A stretch of DNA of 64,000 nucleotides from Bacteroidota bacterium (GTDB taxonomy: Bacteria > Bacteroidota > Bacteroidia > 2-12-FULL-35-15): NCBI GenBank assembly GCA_025963715.1, contig JAOQAG010000017.1, positions 144,140 through 208,139 of the forward strand, read 5' to 3'. Numbering within the stretch: the stretch's first letter is position 1; each line of letters begins with the position of its first letter. Made by a program: the position numbers and the translations under genes. Under the pieces are notes generated by a model. It saw nothing but the letters and a program-made list of their open reading frames with translations. It ran no database searches and was not told the DNA's origin. Positions 42,199-50,698 of this stretch are shown here, in pieces.

Positions 42199-42561
42199 AT
42201 GATATACGTAATAAAAGCCTTAATCATCATCATCGCGCTGGAACATGCGTATTTCCTATGGATGGAAATGTTTGCCTGGACCACGGTCGGTAAAAAAGTA
42301 TTCAAACAATTTCCGCCGGAATTATTTGAACCCACCAAAGCACTGGCTGCTAACCAGGGATTGTACAATGGGTTTTTAGCGGCAGGTTTGATTTGGTCAC
42401 TGTTCATCCAAAATGTGGAGTGGAGCCATTATGTAGCTATTTTCTTTTTGAGCTGTGTGGCTGTGGCCGGAATTTACGGCGCGTTAACGGCATCCAAACG
42501 TATTTTTGTAGTGCAGGCTTTACCGGCAATCATTGCCTTGTTTTTGATCTCGATATTGTAA
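42199..42561 (+). CDS. DUF1304 family membrane protein
   Basis: A 120-residue protein with four hydrophobic helices. It opens IYVIKALIIIIALEHAYFLWMEMFAW (core ALEHAYFLWMEMFAW), then FKQFPPELFEPTKALAANQGLYNGFLAAGL (core ANQGLYNGFLAAG), and ends with the QALPAIIALFLISIL helix. These three pieces are characteristic of DUF1304, small inner-membrane proteins of unknown function. It is a single gene: the upstream sequence is a repeat array and a strong hairpin terminator follows 110 bases downstream. Confidence 0.88.
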   Translation: MIYVIKALIIIIALEHAYFLWMEMFAWTTVGKKVFKQFPPELFEPTKALAANQGLYNGFLAAGLIWSLFIQNVEWSHYVAIFFLSCVAVAGIYGALTASKRIFVVQALPAIIALFLISIL

Positions 42562-42669
42562 CGCGTGTTTTACCACTAAGGCGCAAAGACGCGAAGAAAA
42601 AATAATTCTTTTTCGTTATAAAAATGCGTGGCCACAAGTTGATAATTCATCTTCTCAGTAATATAAATA

Positions 42670-42707
42670 AAAAGGCGCTTCATTTATTTGAAGCGCCTTT
42701 CTTTTTG
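42670..42707. terminator. Bidirectional rho-independent terminator
   Basis: AAAGGCGCTTCA (42671-42682), loop TTTATT, TGAAGCGCCTTT (42689-42700), then CTTTTTG; A-rich on the left side. It sits between DUF1304 (plus) and the convergent ABC-2/M1 gene (minus). An ATCCCGC-family hairpin follows at 42727-42753. Confidence 0.88.
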
Positions 42708-42836
42708 TATCTGCAAGCATTTATGAGATCCCGCAACACGTGCGGGATGACAGTATAAAGAAAAATTGTATTTCATATTAAACACAGCTCGGGGTATCGC
42801 CCCCTCTCTTGCGGAGAGGGGATGAAGGGGTGAGGT

Positions 42837-45800
42837 CTATCCGCCGACTTTCACCGAAACCGTTGTTCCGCCTTCCCCACTGCTATCATGATCTTTGCCG
42901 TTGAATGATTTCGTATTGTTATCCGGCGTACGGTCAATTAATTTGTTGTACGGATCAATTCCCACTTTCACCGGTTCTTCATCTACTGTGATCTCAAATT
43001 CCATTTTGTTTTTATTGATCTTGCGTTTTTGAAAATACAATTCCGTTTCTGTTTTTTTACCGTCCACCAGCTTGCTACCAAATACGCCAATGTCGATCCA
43101 ATCGGCAACCGGAACGGATTTCATACGGCCAATGCTATCGGATTTGAACTTCATGCATTCCACCGAAAATTTCACAAGGTATTTTCCTTCTTTGGTTTTT
43201 GTGTAAGAACAGCTGGCCGTTTTATTTTCATAAATGGTGATCGTTTCAAACATATCATTGATGATGTATTTTAAACTATCCGGTGTAGCTGCCCGCAGGT
43301 AATTCACAAACTCAATAGAGTTGGTGTATGGCGGTTCCTGGTAAGCCACTTTCTTAATGTATTTAGCCAGTGCCGCATTCAGCGAATCTTCGCCGATGTA
43401 ATCTTTCAGTGCATACATGATCACGCTGCCTTTGTTGTAGTGAATGTATTGCTGGTTTTCACCCAACATCAACGGCAATTCTTTTTTCGTTTCCATAGCA
43501 CGGCCACGCAAATAATTATTCATTTCGTATTTCAGAAATTTTTTCATTGCCTGTTTCCCGAATTCTTTTTCCATTACCATCAGCGCGGAGTATTGCGACA
43601 TGGTTTCCGACATCAGCGTGGAACCTTGTACATTGCCACCGATCACCTGGTGCGCCCACCATTGATGCGCCACTTCATGCGACGTCACGTAAAACGGATA
43701 ATCGATCGATTGCGGATCTTTATCATTTACTTTGGCAATGAAACCAATGCCTTCTGAAAAAGGAATGGTATTCGGGAACGATTGCGCAAAGGTGGCATAC
43801 CTTGGAAATTCAATGATCCTCACTTGTTTGTGCTGATAAGGGCTGAAATTTTTCGTGTAATAATCCAATGATTTTTTCACACCTTTGATCATCCGGTCAA
43901 GGTTATATTCATGGCCTTTATTGTAATAGATCTCAATTGCTATTGGCTGGCCGTTTGCCGGATTGATCCATTTGTCGCGTTTTATTTCATAACGCGCAGA
44001 TAAGAACGAGTAGAAATTCAGGATCTTGCAATCCATTTTATAATGGAAATAATTTCGCCCGCCCTGCTGCCATTGTTTTAACAGGTATCCCGGAGCAATA
44101 GCCGTTTGATCGCCGGAAGTGCTAAGCGTACATTCAAAATCGATCCAGTCGGCATCGTTCGAAATGTAAGTGTTCATCCGGGCAAGACTATCGTTTACTT
44201 TTGCCATGCGCTCTTTTGGCGGTAAGCCGTATTTTCTGCGTGCAGCGCCGTCATCCAGTTCTCCCTGCGGGTTGTATCCCAACGATGGCAATGCCTCACT
44301 ATTAAAGAATGTCCCGTTGTAAACGATAGCGGTACCGGCATCTGAATTTTTAAATCCTTTACGGAAAAACTCAATGTTCATGTCCAGTCTCATTGAATCG
44401 CCCGGTTTTAAAGGCGTTGCCAGTTTGTAAATATAAAACCCGTTGTCTTTATCGCTGAGAACAGCTGTTGCCGGTTTTTCAAATTTAAACTCGTTTATCT
44501 GAATGCCGGATAACATGTTCAGGATCACACTGTCCACATTACGGCTGCTTTTATTTTTAATGATGTAATAACCTTTCAGCTTTGCACCACGCTCCTGCGG
44601 ATAGATGTCCACATTCCAGTTGGCCGAAACAATACGCGGTTGCTGGGTTCGTTCATACTTTTTGTATTTTTTCTCAAAATCTGCGGTGTTCTTTTCTTCC
44701 GCTTTCGGAGAAATGTTTTTATTTAAAATATTGGTGTTGTAATAAATAAATCCGCCGCTAACAATAAAAACAAGGAGCGACAAACTCATTGCCAGTTTTG
44801 CTTTCCCGTTAAAACGCCCTTTGGCAATGCGAAAGCGGTTACGTACTCCTTTTTCTTTTCCGCGTACCCACATCAGCGTGGAGATAATAACCAGCATCAT
44901 GGCAAAACCGCTCCAGTAAATTTTATACATGATAAAAGGAAAAACAATGTGTCCGTATCCGTTCATATCGGAATAAGGCAGGTCCGGCCCGCTGCTGTTA
45001 TAATCGATCAGCTGTGAGGTCCATTCCAGCCCCGAATAAATAAGCGGCAGTACAATAAAGAAGAGGATAGCGACCGTGTAACCCACATAACGGTTGTTAA
45101 AAATAGCCTGTACTGATAATGAAAGAACGCATACCAGCGTTAACCCGATCAGCTTGAAGCCATACAGATCTTTGATGTACTGAAACACTTCCACATGGTA
45201 ATAACCGTAATAAAACTGGATGGCCATGCCTGTGAGCATCACTACAAATAATAATACGACCTGTATCAGGATAAGTGCAAGCAGCTTGGAGGCGAAAGCT
45301 ACGTATTGTTTGGTGGGTGCTGTCCCAACGAGCTCTTCCACTTTTGCATCGCGTTCGCGCCAAACCACCACACCGGAATAAAAAATAATGATGATCATCA
45401 TGAAAAACTTGAACAGCATGCCACCGATCTCCAGGATCTGGTAAGTTAAAGGATAGGTAGGTGTGCCGTAAATGGTCCCGCCCAAAGGTACTACGAGCAT
45501 TAAGGAGGCGATGGAAAGAAATACGATGATCAAAAAGAAAATGCTGCGGGTGATCTTGCGGAATTCGAATTTAGCAAGGAACCATACCTGGTACCAGCTG
45601 TATTTTACAGAAAAATTTTGTGTTGGTTTGATGACATCCGATAATGAAATAACAGGAGCGGAAGAGCTGGAAAGCAATTCGTTTTTATTTTTACGGCCAA
45701 AGAACGTAATTGGATTGTTGAACTGGCTGAACTGAAAGCGCATGTAGGTGAGTGCTGTTACCAGGAGCCCGACTCCCAGCCATAATAAACGGTTGTAAAG

Positions 45801-46529
45801 CAGTAGTCCTTCGAATGGAATTGACAAATTATTTTGTTCCTCCGGCGACCAGTACCTGGTGACCTGGCGAAAAGCGATTTCGCCGAAAGGTTCAACAATA
45901 GCCGCTAACTGCTGATTATCAATATCGCCTAACAAAGCTGTGGCAACGCTTTTAATGATCACAAAAATAAGGCAGCCGATGTAGCCCGCTATCATATTGC
46001 GTGTAAATGTTACGAATGAAAAGAAGATGGCGCCGACCCATAACAAATTCGGAATGATGAAATACACGAAGGGTTCCAGGTAATTCATGATATGGAAAGG
46101 ACTGAGCTTTGCAGGATCAATTCCCGGTAAGGCGCAAACCAGCATGTGTGCGAACATGCTTCCGCTGAATACAAACAGTGAAATTAAGAAAGCTGCACTG
46201 AAACGCCCGATGATGTAACCGAATTTGCTGATAGGCTTGGTAAATAAAAGCGGGTGGGTGTTGTATTGGAAATCTTTATAAACTACTGGTCCGATGATGG
46301 CGACCAATAGAATCCGGGACACCAGTCCGCCGTTCATGAATGTTAAAAACTGGGTAATGGCGCGTGCGGAGTTTAGCGTAGTGTTACTATCGGCCACTGT
46401 ATTGCCAAATAAACCGGCTGCAAGTAACATGCTGAACAAGCTGATGAGGAAACAAATGGCAAAATAAATATAAACGGCCGGGCGCTTAAACCTGAGCTTT
46501 AATTCGAAGGAAAATATTTGATTAAACAT
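42837..46529 (-). CDS. ABC-2 type permease fused to M1 family aminopeptidase
   Basis: A 1230-residue inner-membrane protein. The N-terminal ~600 residues form an ABC-2 permease with two sets of helices: MFNQIFSFELKLRFKRPAVYIYF start, VYKDFQYNTHPLLFTKPISKFGYIIGRF (core FQYNTHPLLFTKPIS), a cytoplasmic linker, then FRKITRSIFFLIIVFL and VWRERDAKVEELVGTAPT. The C-terminal ~600 residues form a periplasmic M1 peptidase with the HEVAHQWW zinc motif (His951, Glu952, His955, and Glu975 in LMSETMSQYSALM). The ATPase encoded just upstream on the same strand should power it. A permease tied to its own peptidase suggests coupled export and trimming of a peptide, but this is inference; the fusion recurs in Bacteroidota. 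The spacing between zinc ligands (19 residues) is one longer than in classical M1 enzymes. ATG at 46529. Confidence 0.88.
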   Translation of the reverse strand: MFNQIFSFELKLRFKRPAVYIYFAICFLISLFSMLLAAGLFGNTVADSNTTLNSARAITQFLTFMNGGLVSRILLVAIIGPVVYKDFQYNTHPLLFTKPISKFGYIIGRFSAAFLISLFVFSGSMFAHMLVCALPGIDPAKLSPFHIMNYLEPFVYFIIPNLLWVGAIFFSFVTFTRNMIAGYIGCLIFVIIKSVATALLGDIDNQQLAAIVEPFGEIAFRQVTRYWSPEEQNNLSIPFEGLLLYNRLLWLGVGLLVTALTYMRFQFSQFNNPITFFGRKNKNELLSSSSAPVISLSDVIKPTQNFSVKYSWYQVWFLAKFEFRKITRSIFFLIIVFLSIASLMLVVPLGGTIYGTPTYPLTYQILEIGGMLFKFFMMIIIIFYSGVVVWRERDAKVEELVGTAPTKQYVAFASKLLALILIQVVLLFVVMLTGMAIQFYYGYYHVEVFQYIKDLYGFKLIGLTLVCVLSLSVQAIFNNRYVGYTVAILFFIVLPLIYSGLEWTSQLIDYNSSGPDLPYSDMNGYGHIVFPFIMYKIYWSGFAMMLVIISTLMWVRGKEKGVRNRFRIAKGRFNGKAKLAMSLSLLVFIVSGGFIYYNTNILNKNISPKAEEKNTADFEKKYKKYERTQQPRIVSANWNVDIYPQERGAKLKGYYIIKNKSSRNVDSVILNMLSGIQINEFKFEKPATAVLSDKDNGFYIYKLATPLKPGDSMRLDMNIEFFRKGFKNSDAGTAIVYNGTFFNSEALPSLGYNPQGELDDGAARRKYGLPPKERMAKVNDSLARMNTYISNDADWIDFECTLSTSGDQTAIAPGYLLKQWQQGGRNYFHYKMDCKILNFYSFLSARYEIKRDKWINPANGQPIAIEIYYNKGHEYNLDRMIKGVKKSLDYYTKNFSPYQHKQVRIIEFPRYATFAQSFPNTIPFSEGIGFIAKVNDKDPQSIDYPFYVTSHEVAHQWWAHQVIGGNVQGSTLMSETMSQYSALMVMEKEFGKQAMKKFLKYEMNNYLRGRAMETKKELPLMLGENQQYIHYNKGSVIMYALKDYIGEDSLNAALAKYIKKVAYQEPPYTNSIEFVNYLRAATPDSLKYIINDMFETITIYENKTASCSYTKTKEGKYLVKFSVECMKFKSDSIGRMKSVPVADWIDIGVFGSKLVDGKKTETELYFQKRKINKNKMEFEITVDEEPVKVGIDPYNKLIDRTPDNNTKSFNGKDHDSSGEGGTTVSVKVGG

Positions 46530-46802
46530 TTTTTATAGTTTAAAATAGTAAAATAGTTTAGTGTTTTGAGTCTGGAGTTTTTAAAAAAAAGTTCAAAGTT
46601 TAAAGTTCAAAAGTTTAAAGTTTGCTGTGTTTTATGCAGCGAATAACGAATTTAAACGAATAGCGAATCTGTGCGTGATCCATATTTTTAACTGTTTTTG
46701 CTAAAAGTTTAAAGTTGATTAGTTTAAAGTTTGCTGTGTGCTGAAAAATAAAGTGCGGAACGGGTAACACAACTTTGAACTTTAAACTTTTGAACTTTGA
46801 AC
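46530..46802. repeat. A+T-rich repeat tracts between ATPase and permease genes
   Basis: Three AAGTTTAAAG/AACTTTAAAC tracts (about 46590-46625, 46703-46736, 46770-46803) and a GAATAACGAATTTAAACG tract (46637-46672). The last tract abuts the stop codon of the ATPase gene. No coding frame. Confidence 0.65.
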
Positions 46803-47669
46803 TTACTTCGTGATTGTCGCGAAGTACACATCTTCCAGATCTGTAGTAATAGTGTTAAACGAAGAATCAGGTTGTGTTTCGCTGAACACATGGATCTGAA
46901 TTTTTCCTTCCACTACTTTGGTGGAGATCACCTTGAATTGTGTTTTGTGTTCGCCCAGCTCTGCTTTATCAATAAGTTTCATCCAGATCTTTCCGTTCAT
47001 GTCGGAAATGGTTTGTGTTGGCTTTCCTTTGAGTAAAATGGTTCCCTGGTTCATGATCACCATGTTGGAACACAGGTTGCGCACATCTTCCACAATGTGT
47101 GTGGAAAGGATCACGATGATGTTTTCGCCGATCTCGCTTAATAAGTTATGGAAGCGGTTGCGCTCCATCGGATCCAAACCGGCAGTTGGCTCATCCACAA
47201 TCACCAGCTTTGGATTGCCGAGCAATGCCTGTGCAATGCCAAAGCGTTGGCGCATTCCACCGGAATAATCGCCGATGTAGCGTTTGCGTGCTTCAAATAA
47301 ATTGGTTTGATTGAGCAAAGCTTCACAGATCTCTTTGCGCTCCTTCGCATTATCAATTCCTTTCAGGATCGCAAAATGATTGATCATATCCCATGCAGTA
47401 ACTTTCGGATAAAAACCGAAATCCTGCGGCAGATAACCCAACACTTTCCGCACATCATCTTTTTGTTTCAGTACATCCAGATCGCCCAGCATGATGGAAC
47501 CGCTGTCGGCTTCCTGCAAAGTGGCAATGGTGCGCATCAGGGATGATTTACCGGCGCCGTTCGGGCCCAGCATTCCAAACATGCCGCTGCTGATCTCGAG
47601 GTTGATGTTGTTAAGTGCTTTTAGCCCGTTTGAATAGGTTTTTGAAAGGTTGGTGATGGTTAAGTTCAT
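46803..47669 (-). CDS. ABC transporter ATP-binding protein
   Basis: A 288-residue cytoplasmic ATPase. Walker A GPNGAGKSSLMRTI, Q-loop LGYLPQDFGFYPKV, signature YSGGMRQRFGIAQAL, Walker B LVIVDEPTAGLDP, and the His switch IILSTHIVEDV (here IVILSTHIVEDV). The C-terminal extension of about 70 residues is variable, as in ATPases partnered with ABC-2 permeases. The start is the ATG at 47669 (MNLTITNLSKTY); the frame is open for 25 codons upstream but that part has no sequence typical of the family. The permease fused to an M1 peptidase lies 273 bases downstream on the same strand and is the likely partner. Confidence 0.9.
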   Translation of the reverse strand: MNLTITNLSKTYSNGLKALNNINLEISSGMFGMLGPNGAGKSSLMRTIATLQEADSGSIMLGDLDVLKQKDDVRKVLGYLPQDFGFYPKVTAWDMINHFAILKGIDNAKERKEICEALLNQTNLFEARKRYIGDYSGGMRQRFGIAQALLGNPKLVIVDEPTAGLDPMERNRFHNLLSEIGENIIVILSTHIVEDVRNLCSNMVIMNQGTILLKGKPTQTISDMNGKIWMKLIDKAELGEHKTQFKVISTKVVEGKIQIHVFSETQPDSSFNTITTDLEDVYFATITK

Positions 47670-47758
47670 GTGATTTGTTTTAATATATTTTGTTGATTCC
47701 GGAAAAGACGGATTTACCCCGGTGTTTGTTACATGTTTGTTCAATATTACAAAAAAAA

Positions 47759-47967
47759 GAAGTTCAAAGTTTAAAGTTCAAAAGTTTAAAGTTGGCTGTG
47801 TGTTTTTTTACCGCAAAGGGCGCGAAGAAGACGCAGAGAGCGCAAAGTTAAAGCGCTTATTTTACTAAGATTTTTCTTTTCAGAGCTGTCATCCCGGGCT
47901 TGACCCGGGATCTGTTAATTAAATACTGCTAACATTTACGGGATCCCGCAACATTGCGGGATGACGG
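47759..47967. repeat. Repeat-rich intergenic region upstream of the ABC ATPase gene
   Basis: AAGTTTAAAG tract at 47759-47795; ATCCCGGG-family composite at 47886-47967 (CTGTCATCCCGGGCTTGACC ... GATCCCGCAACATTGCGGGA). No gene is seen in 47670-48106 apart from the prc terminator. Confidence 0.7.
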
Positions 47968-48014
47968 CCGTTATTGTGATTCATTTTTATAAAAACATTC
48001 TCTTTTTCCTCTAC

Positions 48015-48050
48015 AAAAAAATGCTCCCCGGTTACGAAGAGCATTTTTTT
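48015..48050 (-). terminator. Rho-independent terminator of prc
   Basis: AAAAAAATGCTC (48015-48026) faces GAGCATTTTTTT (48039-48050) around a 12-base loop. On the minus strand it is about 60 bases after the prc stop. Confidence 0.8.
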
Positions 48051-48106
48051 AATTTAAGCGCACAGCAACATTTTCAAATTTTCAAATTGAATAATTTTCA
48101 AATTGT

Positions 48107-50203
48107 TTACTTCATCTCATCAATGATCGAAACCGTTTCATTCAGGTAAAGATCTTTTTTAATGGCTTTGAAAAATTCTTTGTTTTTGGTTACTTTCACT
48201 GTATCCGTTGGATCAGTTGTGGCAATATCTGCTTTCAGCGACATTACTTCAACTCCCGGGATTTCCTTATCCAGCTGATCCATTTGTTTTGCTTCCTCTT
48301 TGTATTTTTTCTGTTCCGCTACATATTTGTCGTAATTGAGGGAAACAATGGTATTGTCTTTTTGTTTTTTCAAACGTTTTGCGGCATCATCTAAAATTTC
48401 AAAACCCGGGTTTGCTTTTACGCGCGCTTCACTGTTGGCTTTTAATTTTTCAACGGAGTAGGTTGGGTTCCATGCTACGTATTTTGCAGGAGTAATCTCA
48501 TCCCATGCCATTGGATAATCCTGTTCTTTTTCGCCCTGATCCAGCAAATAATACGGATCTGGCAGCACAATATCAGGGATCACTCCTTTTAATTGTGTAG
48601 CGCCGCCGTTGATGCGGTAAAATTTTTGCGTAGTAATTTTTACCTGGCCCAACGGCTTGATGTTGTTGTATTGTGCCGGTAAATAATCATCCAGATCGTA
48701 GAAACGCTGTACCGTTCCTTTTCCGAAACTTGCCGGGGAAGTTCCCACGATCACTCCGCGTTTGTAATCCTGGATAGCTGCTGCCATGATCTCGGAAGCA
48801 GAAGCGGAGTTGGAGTTTACCATTACTACCAGCGGTCCGTCATAAACCACGGAAGGATCTTTATCTTCCAATATCTGTGCGGAAGTATTTTTTTGTTTTA
48901 CCTGTACGATCGGGCCTTTATCAATAAACAAGCCCGCCATATCAACCACATCCGGTAAAGAGCCGCCGCCGTTGTAACGTAAATCCAAAATAATTCCGTC
49001 TACATTTTCCGCTTTTAATTTCTCCAGCTCTTTTTTCACATCTTTGGAGCAGCTTCTGCCACCCGTTCCGTTAAAATCGGCATAGAATGTTGGTAATTTA
49101 ATGTAGCCGATGTTTTTCTTCCCTTTTAAAATTACGGATTGTGCGTAACTATCTTCCAATACTACAATATCGCGGATCAGCGGGATTACGATCACACTTG
49201 CATCCGATTTTTTTACGGTCAAACGCACTTCAGTTCCTTTTTTACCGCGTACCAATTGTACAACATCGTCCAGGCGCATGTCCACAATATCAACCGGTTC
49301 CGCACTTCCCTGCGCCACTTTTAAAATAATATCGCCTGCTTTTAATTGTCCCTGTTTCCAGGAAGCGCTTCCCGGTACAATACTGGATACTTTGGTATAT
49401 CCGTCTTTTTCCTGTAATTGTGCGCCAATGCCTTCCAATTGTCCGCTCATGCTGATGTCGAAATTAGCTTTGTCTTTCGGTGGAAAAAATTCAGTATGCG
49501 GATCGTAAATTCCGGTAATGGAATTGAAATACACCGCCATGCGGTCGTTACGGTCAAATTCGCGGATACGTTTAAAATAATCGTCGTTATTTTTTAATAC
49601 TTTTTTACGTGCTTCGATCTCGATCTGTTCTTTGGTTTTGATCTTTACGGTATCACTTTTTTCATGCGCTTTATCCTGTGTATCCATCATTTCCACCACT
49701 TTTGCAAGTGTCTGGTATTTTAAGGATTTACGCCATGCTTCTTTTAATTCTTTTGGATTTTTTGCGAAGGTTAATTTTTCTTCATCCAGCTGCAGGTCTT
49801 CATCCTGTGTAAAATCGAATGGTTTGTCCAGGATGTCTTTATAATAAGCCTGTGCATCATCCACACGTTTGGTGATCAGGTCGTAGGATTTATCAAAAAA
49901 GGTAAATTTTCCGTTGCTGATCTCATCATCGATGTTGTGCTGCATTTTTTTCAGATCGTCCACATCGCCCTGTAACAGGAACTTTTTATTGTAATCCAGC
50001 CGCTGGATGTAGAGCTTAAATACTTTTTCTGCAAAATCATCATTCACTGTTAAAGGCGAATAATGCACATTGCTAAGGCTTTGCATCAGGATCTGGTCGA
50101 TGGCCACATCTTTATCCGATTGCACACTGGTTTTGAAGGTATAAGATGCTAATGCTATTCCGGCAACCGGGATAAGTAAAAGCCATTTTCTTGATCGGGT
50201 CAT
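48107..50203 (-). CDS. prc: Carboxy-terminal (tail-specific) processing protease
   Basis: A 698-residue S41-family serine protease of the periplasm. An N-terminal membrane anchor (RKWLLLIPVAGIALASYTF) is followed by a helical Tsp N-terminal domain (SPLTVNDDFAEKVFKLYI; LDYNKKFLLQGDVDDL), a PDZ domain (MSGQLEGIGAQLQEKDG; SIVPGSASWKQGQLKAGD) and the peptidase core VDGIILDLRYNGGGSLP. The catalytic Ser is in the SASASE run (residues 466-471, probably Ser468) and the general-base Lys is Lys495 in ASFGKGTVQ. The C-terminal DUF3340-like helical domain follows. It degrades or trims proteins with nonpolar C-termini and, in the Bacteroidota, is often an envelope quality-control enzyme. The ATG is at 50203. 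Confidence 0.92.
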   Translation of the reverse strand: MTRSRKWLLLIPVAGIALASYTFKTSVQSDKDVAIDQILMQSLSNVHYSPLTVNDDFAEKVFKLYIQRLDYNKKFLLQGDVDDLKKMQHNIDDEISNGKFTFFDKSYDLITKRVDDAQAYYKDILDKPFDFTQDEDLQLDEEKLTFAKNPKELKEAWRKSLKYQTLAKVVEMMDTQDKAHEKSDTVKIKTKEQIEIEARKKVLKNNDDYFKRIREFDRNDRMAVYFNSITGIYDPHTEFFPPKDKANFDISMSGQLEGIGAQLQEKDGYTKVSSIVPGSASWKQGQLKAGDIILKVAQGSAEPVDIVDMRLDDVVQLVRGKKGTEVRLTVKKSDASVIVIPLIRDIVVLEDSYAQSVILKGKKNIGYIKLPTFYADFNGTGGRSCSKDVKKELEKLKAENVDGIILDLRYNGGGSLPDVVDMAGLFIDKGPIVQVKQKNTSAQILEDKDPSVVYDGPLVVMVNSNSASASEIMAAAIQDYKRGVIVGTSPASFGKGTVQRFYDLDDYLPAQYNNIKPLGQVKITTQKFYRINGGATQLKGVIPDIVLPDPYYLLDQGEKEQDYPMAWDEITPAKYVAWNPTYSVEKLKANSEARVKANPGFEILDDAAKRLKKQKDNTIVSLNYDKYVAEQKKYKEEAKQMDQLDKEIPGVEVMSLKADIATTDPTDTVKVTKNKEFFKAIKKDLYLNETVSIIDEMK

Positions 50204-50698
50204 ATATGTCTGCTAAATACTAATTAATACTAAAACGAATAACGAATTTTAACGAATAACGAATCTGTGTATGCGATGCGTGTACCGTGTGTTGAAAAAA
50301 TTAAAAGAACGATTTTACGAAAATACGAATCTACGGGGGAAATCGTATGATTTATTTGATAAAAGGTAAAAAGGAACGATAAAAGGATTTTCCGGATTTG
50401 AATCTAAAAAATGAAGCCTTCGATTGTATTGTAAGGTTGCCACAGATTCACAGATTAAAAAAGATTATTTTATTTCACAGATGTTGTGGGTAAGTGCTTT
50501 ACCCGGAAATCCTTTAATTATTTTTTACCTGTAAAATCTGTGAATCTGTGGCTGATAAGCTTTTGTTTACAACCCTAAAATTACGCTCAAATTGCACTAA
50601 TAATTATTATTTAACAATTTATAACAGAATGTTTTTTTGATCTACATTTACGGGAGAAACATCATTCCGGAATAAACCAACACTTAATATTTACCATT
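50204..50698. repeat. Intergenic repeats between prc and the macroglobulin gene
   Basis: A CACAGATT-family inverted repeat at 50439-50552 (GCCACAGATTCACAGATT facing its exact complement at 50535-50552) with a short A+T-rich loop, and GAATAACGAATTTTAACG tracts at 50231-50275. No gene is seen. Confidence 0.7.
50643..50650 (+). promoter_or_regulatory. Candidate -7 promoter element of the macroglobulin gene
   Basis: TACATTTA, one mismatch from TAnnTTTG, lies 48 bases before the ATG at 50699. Confidence 0.4.
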
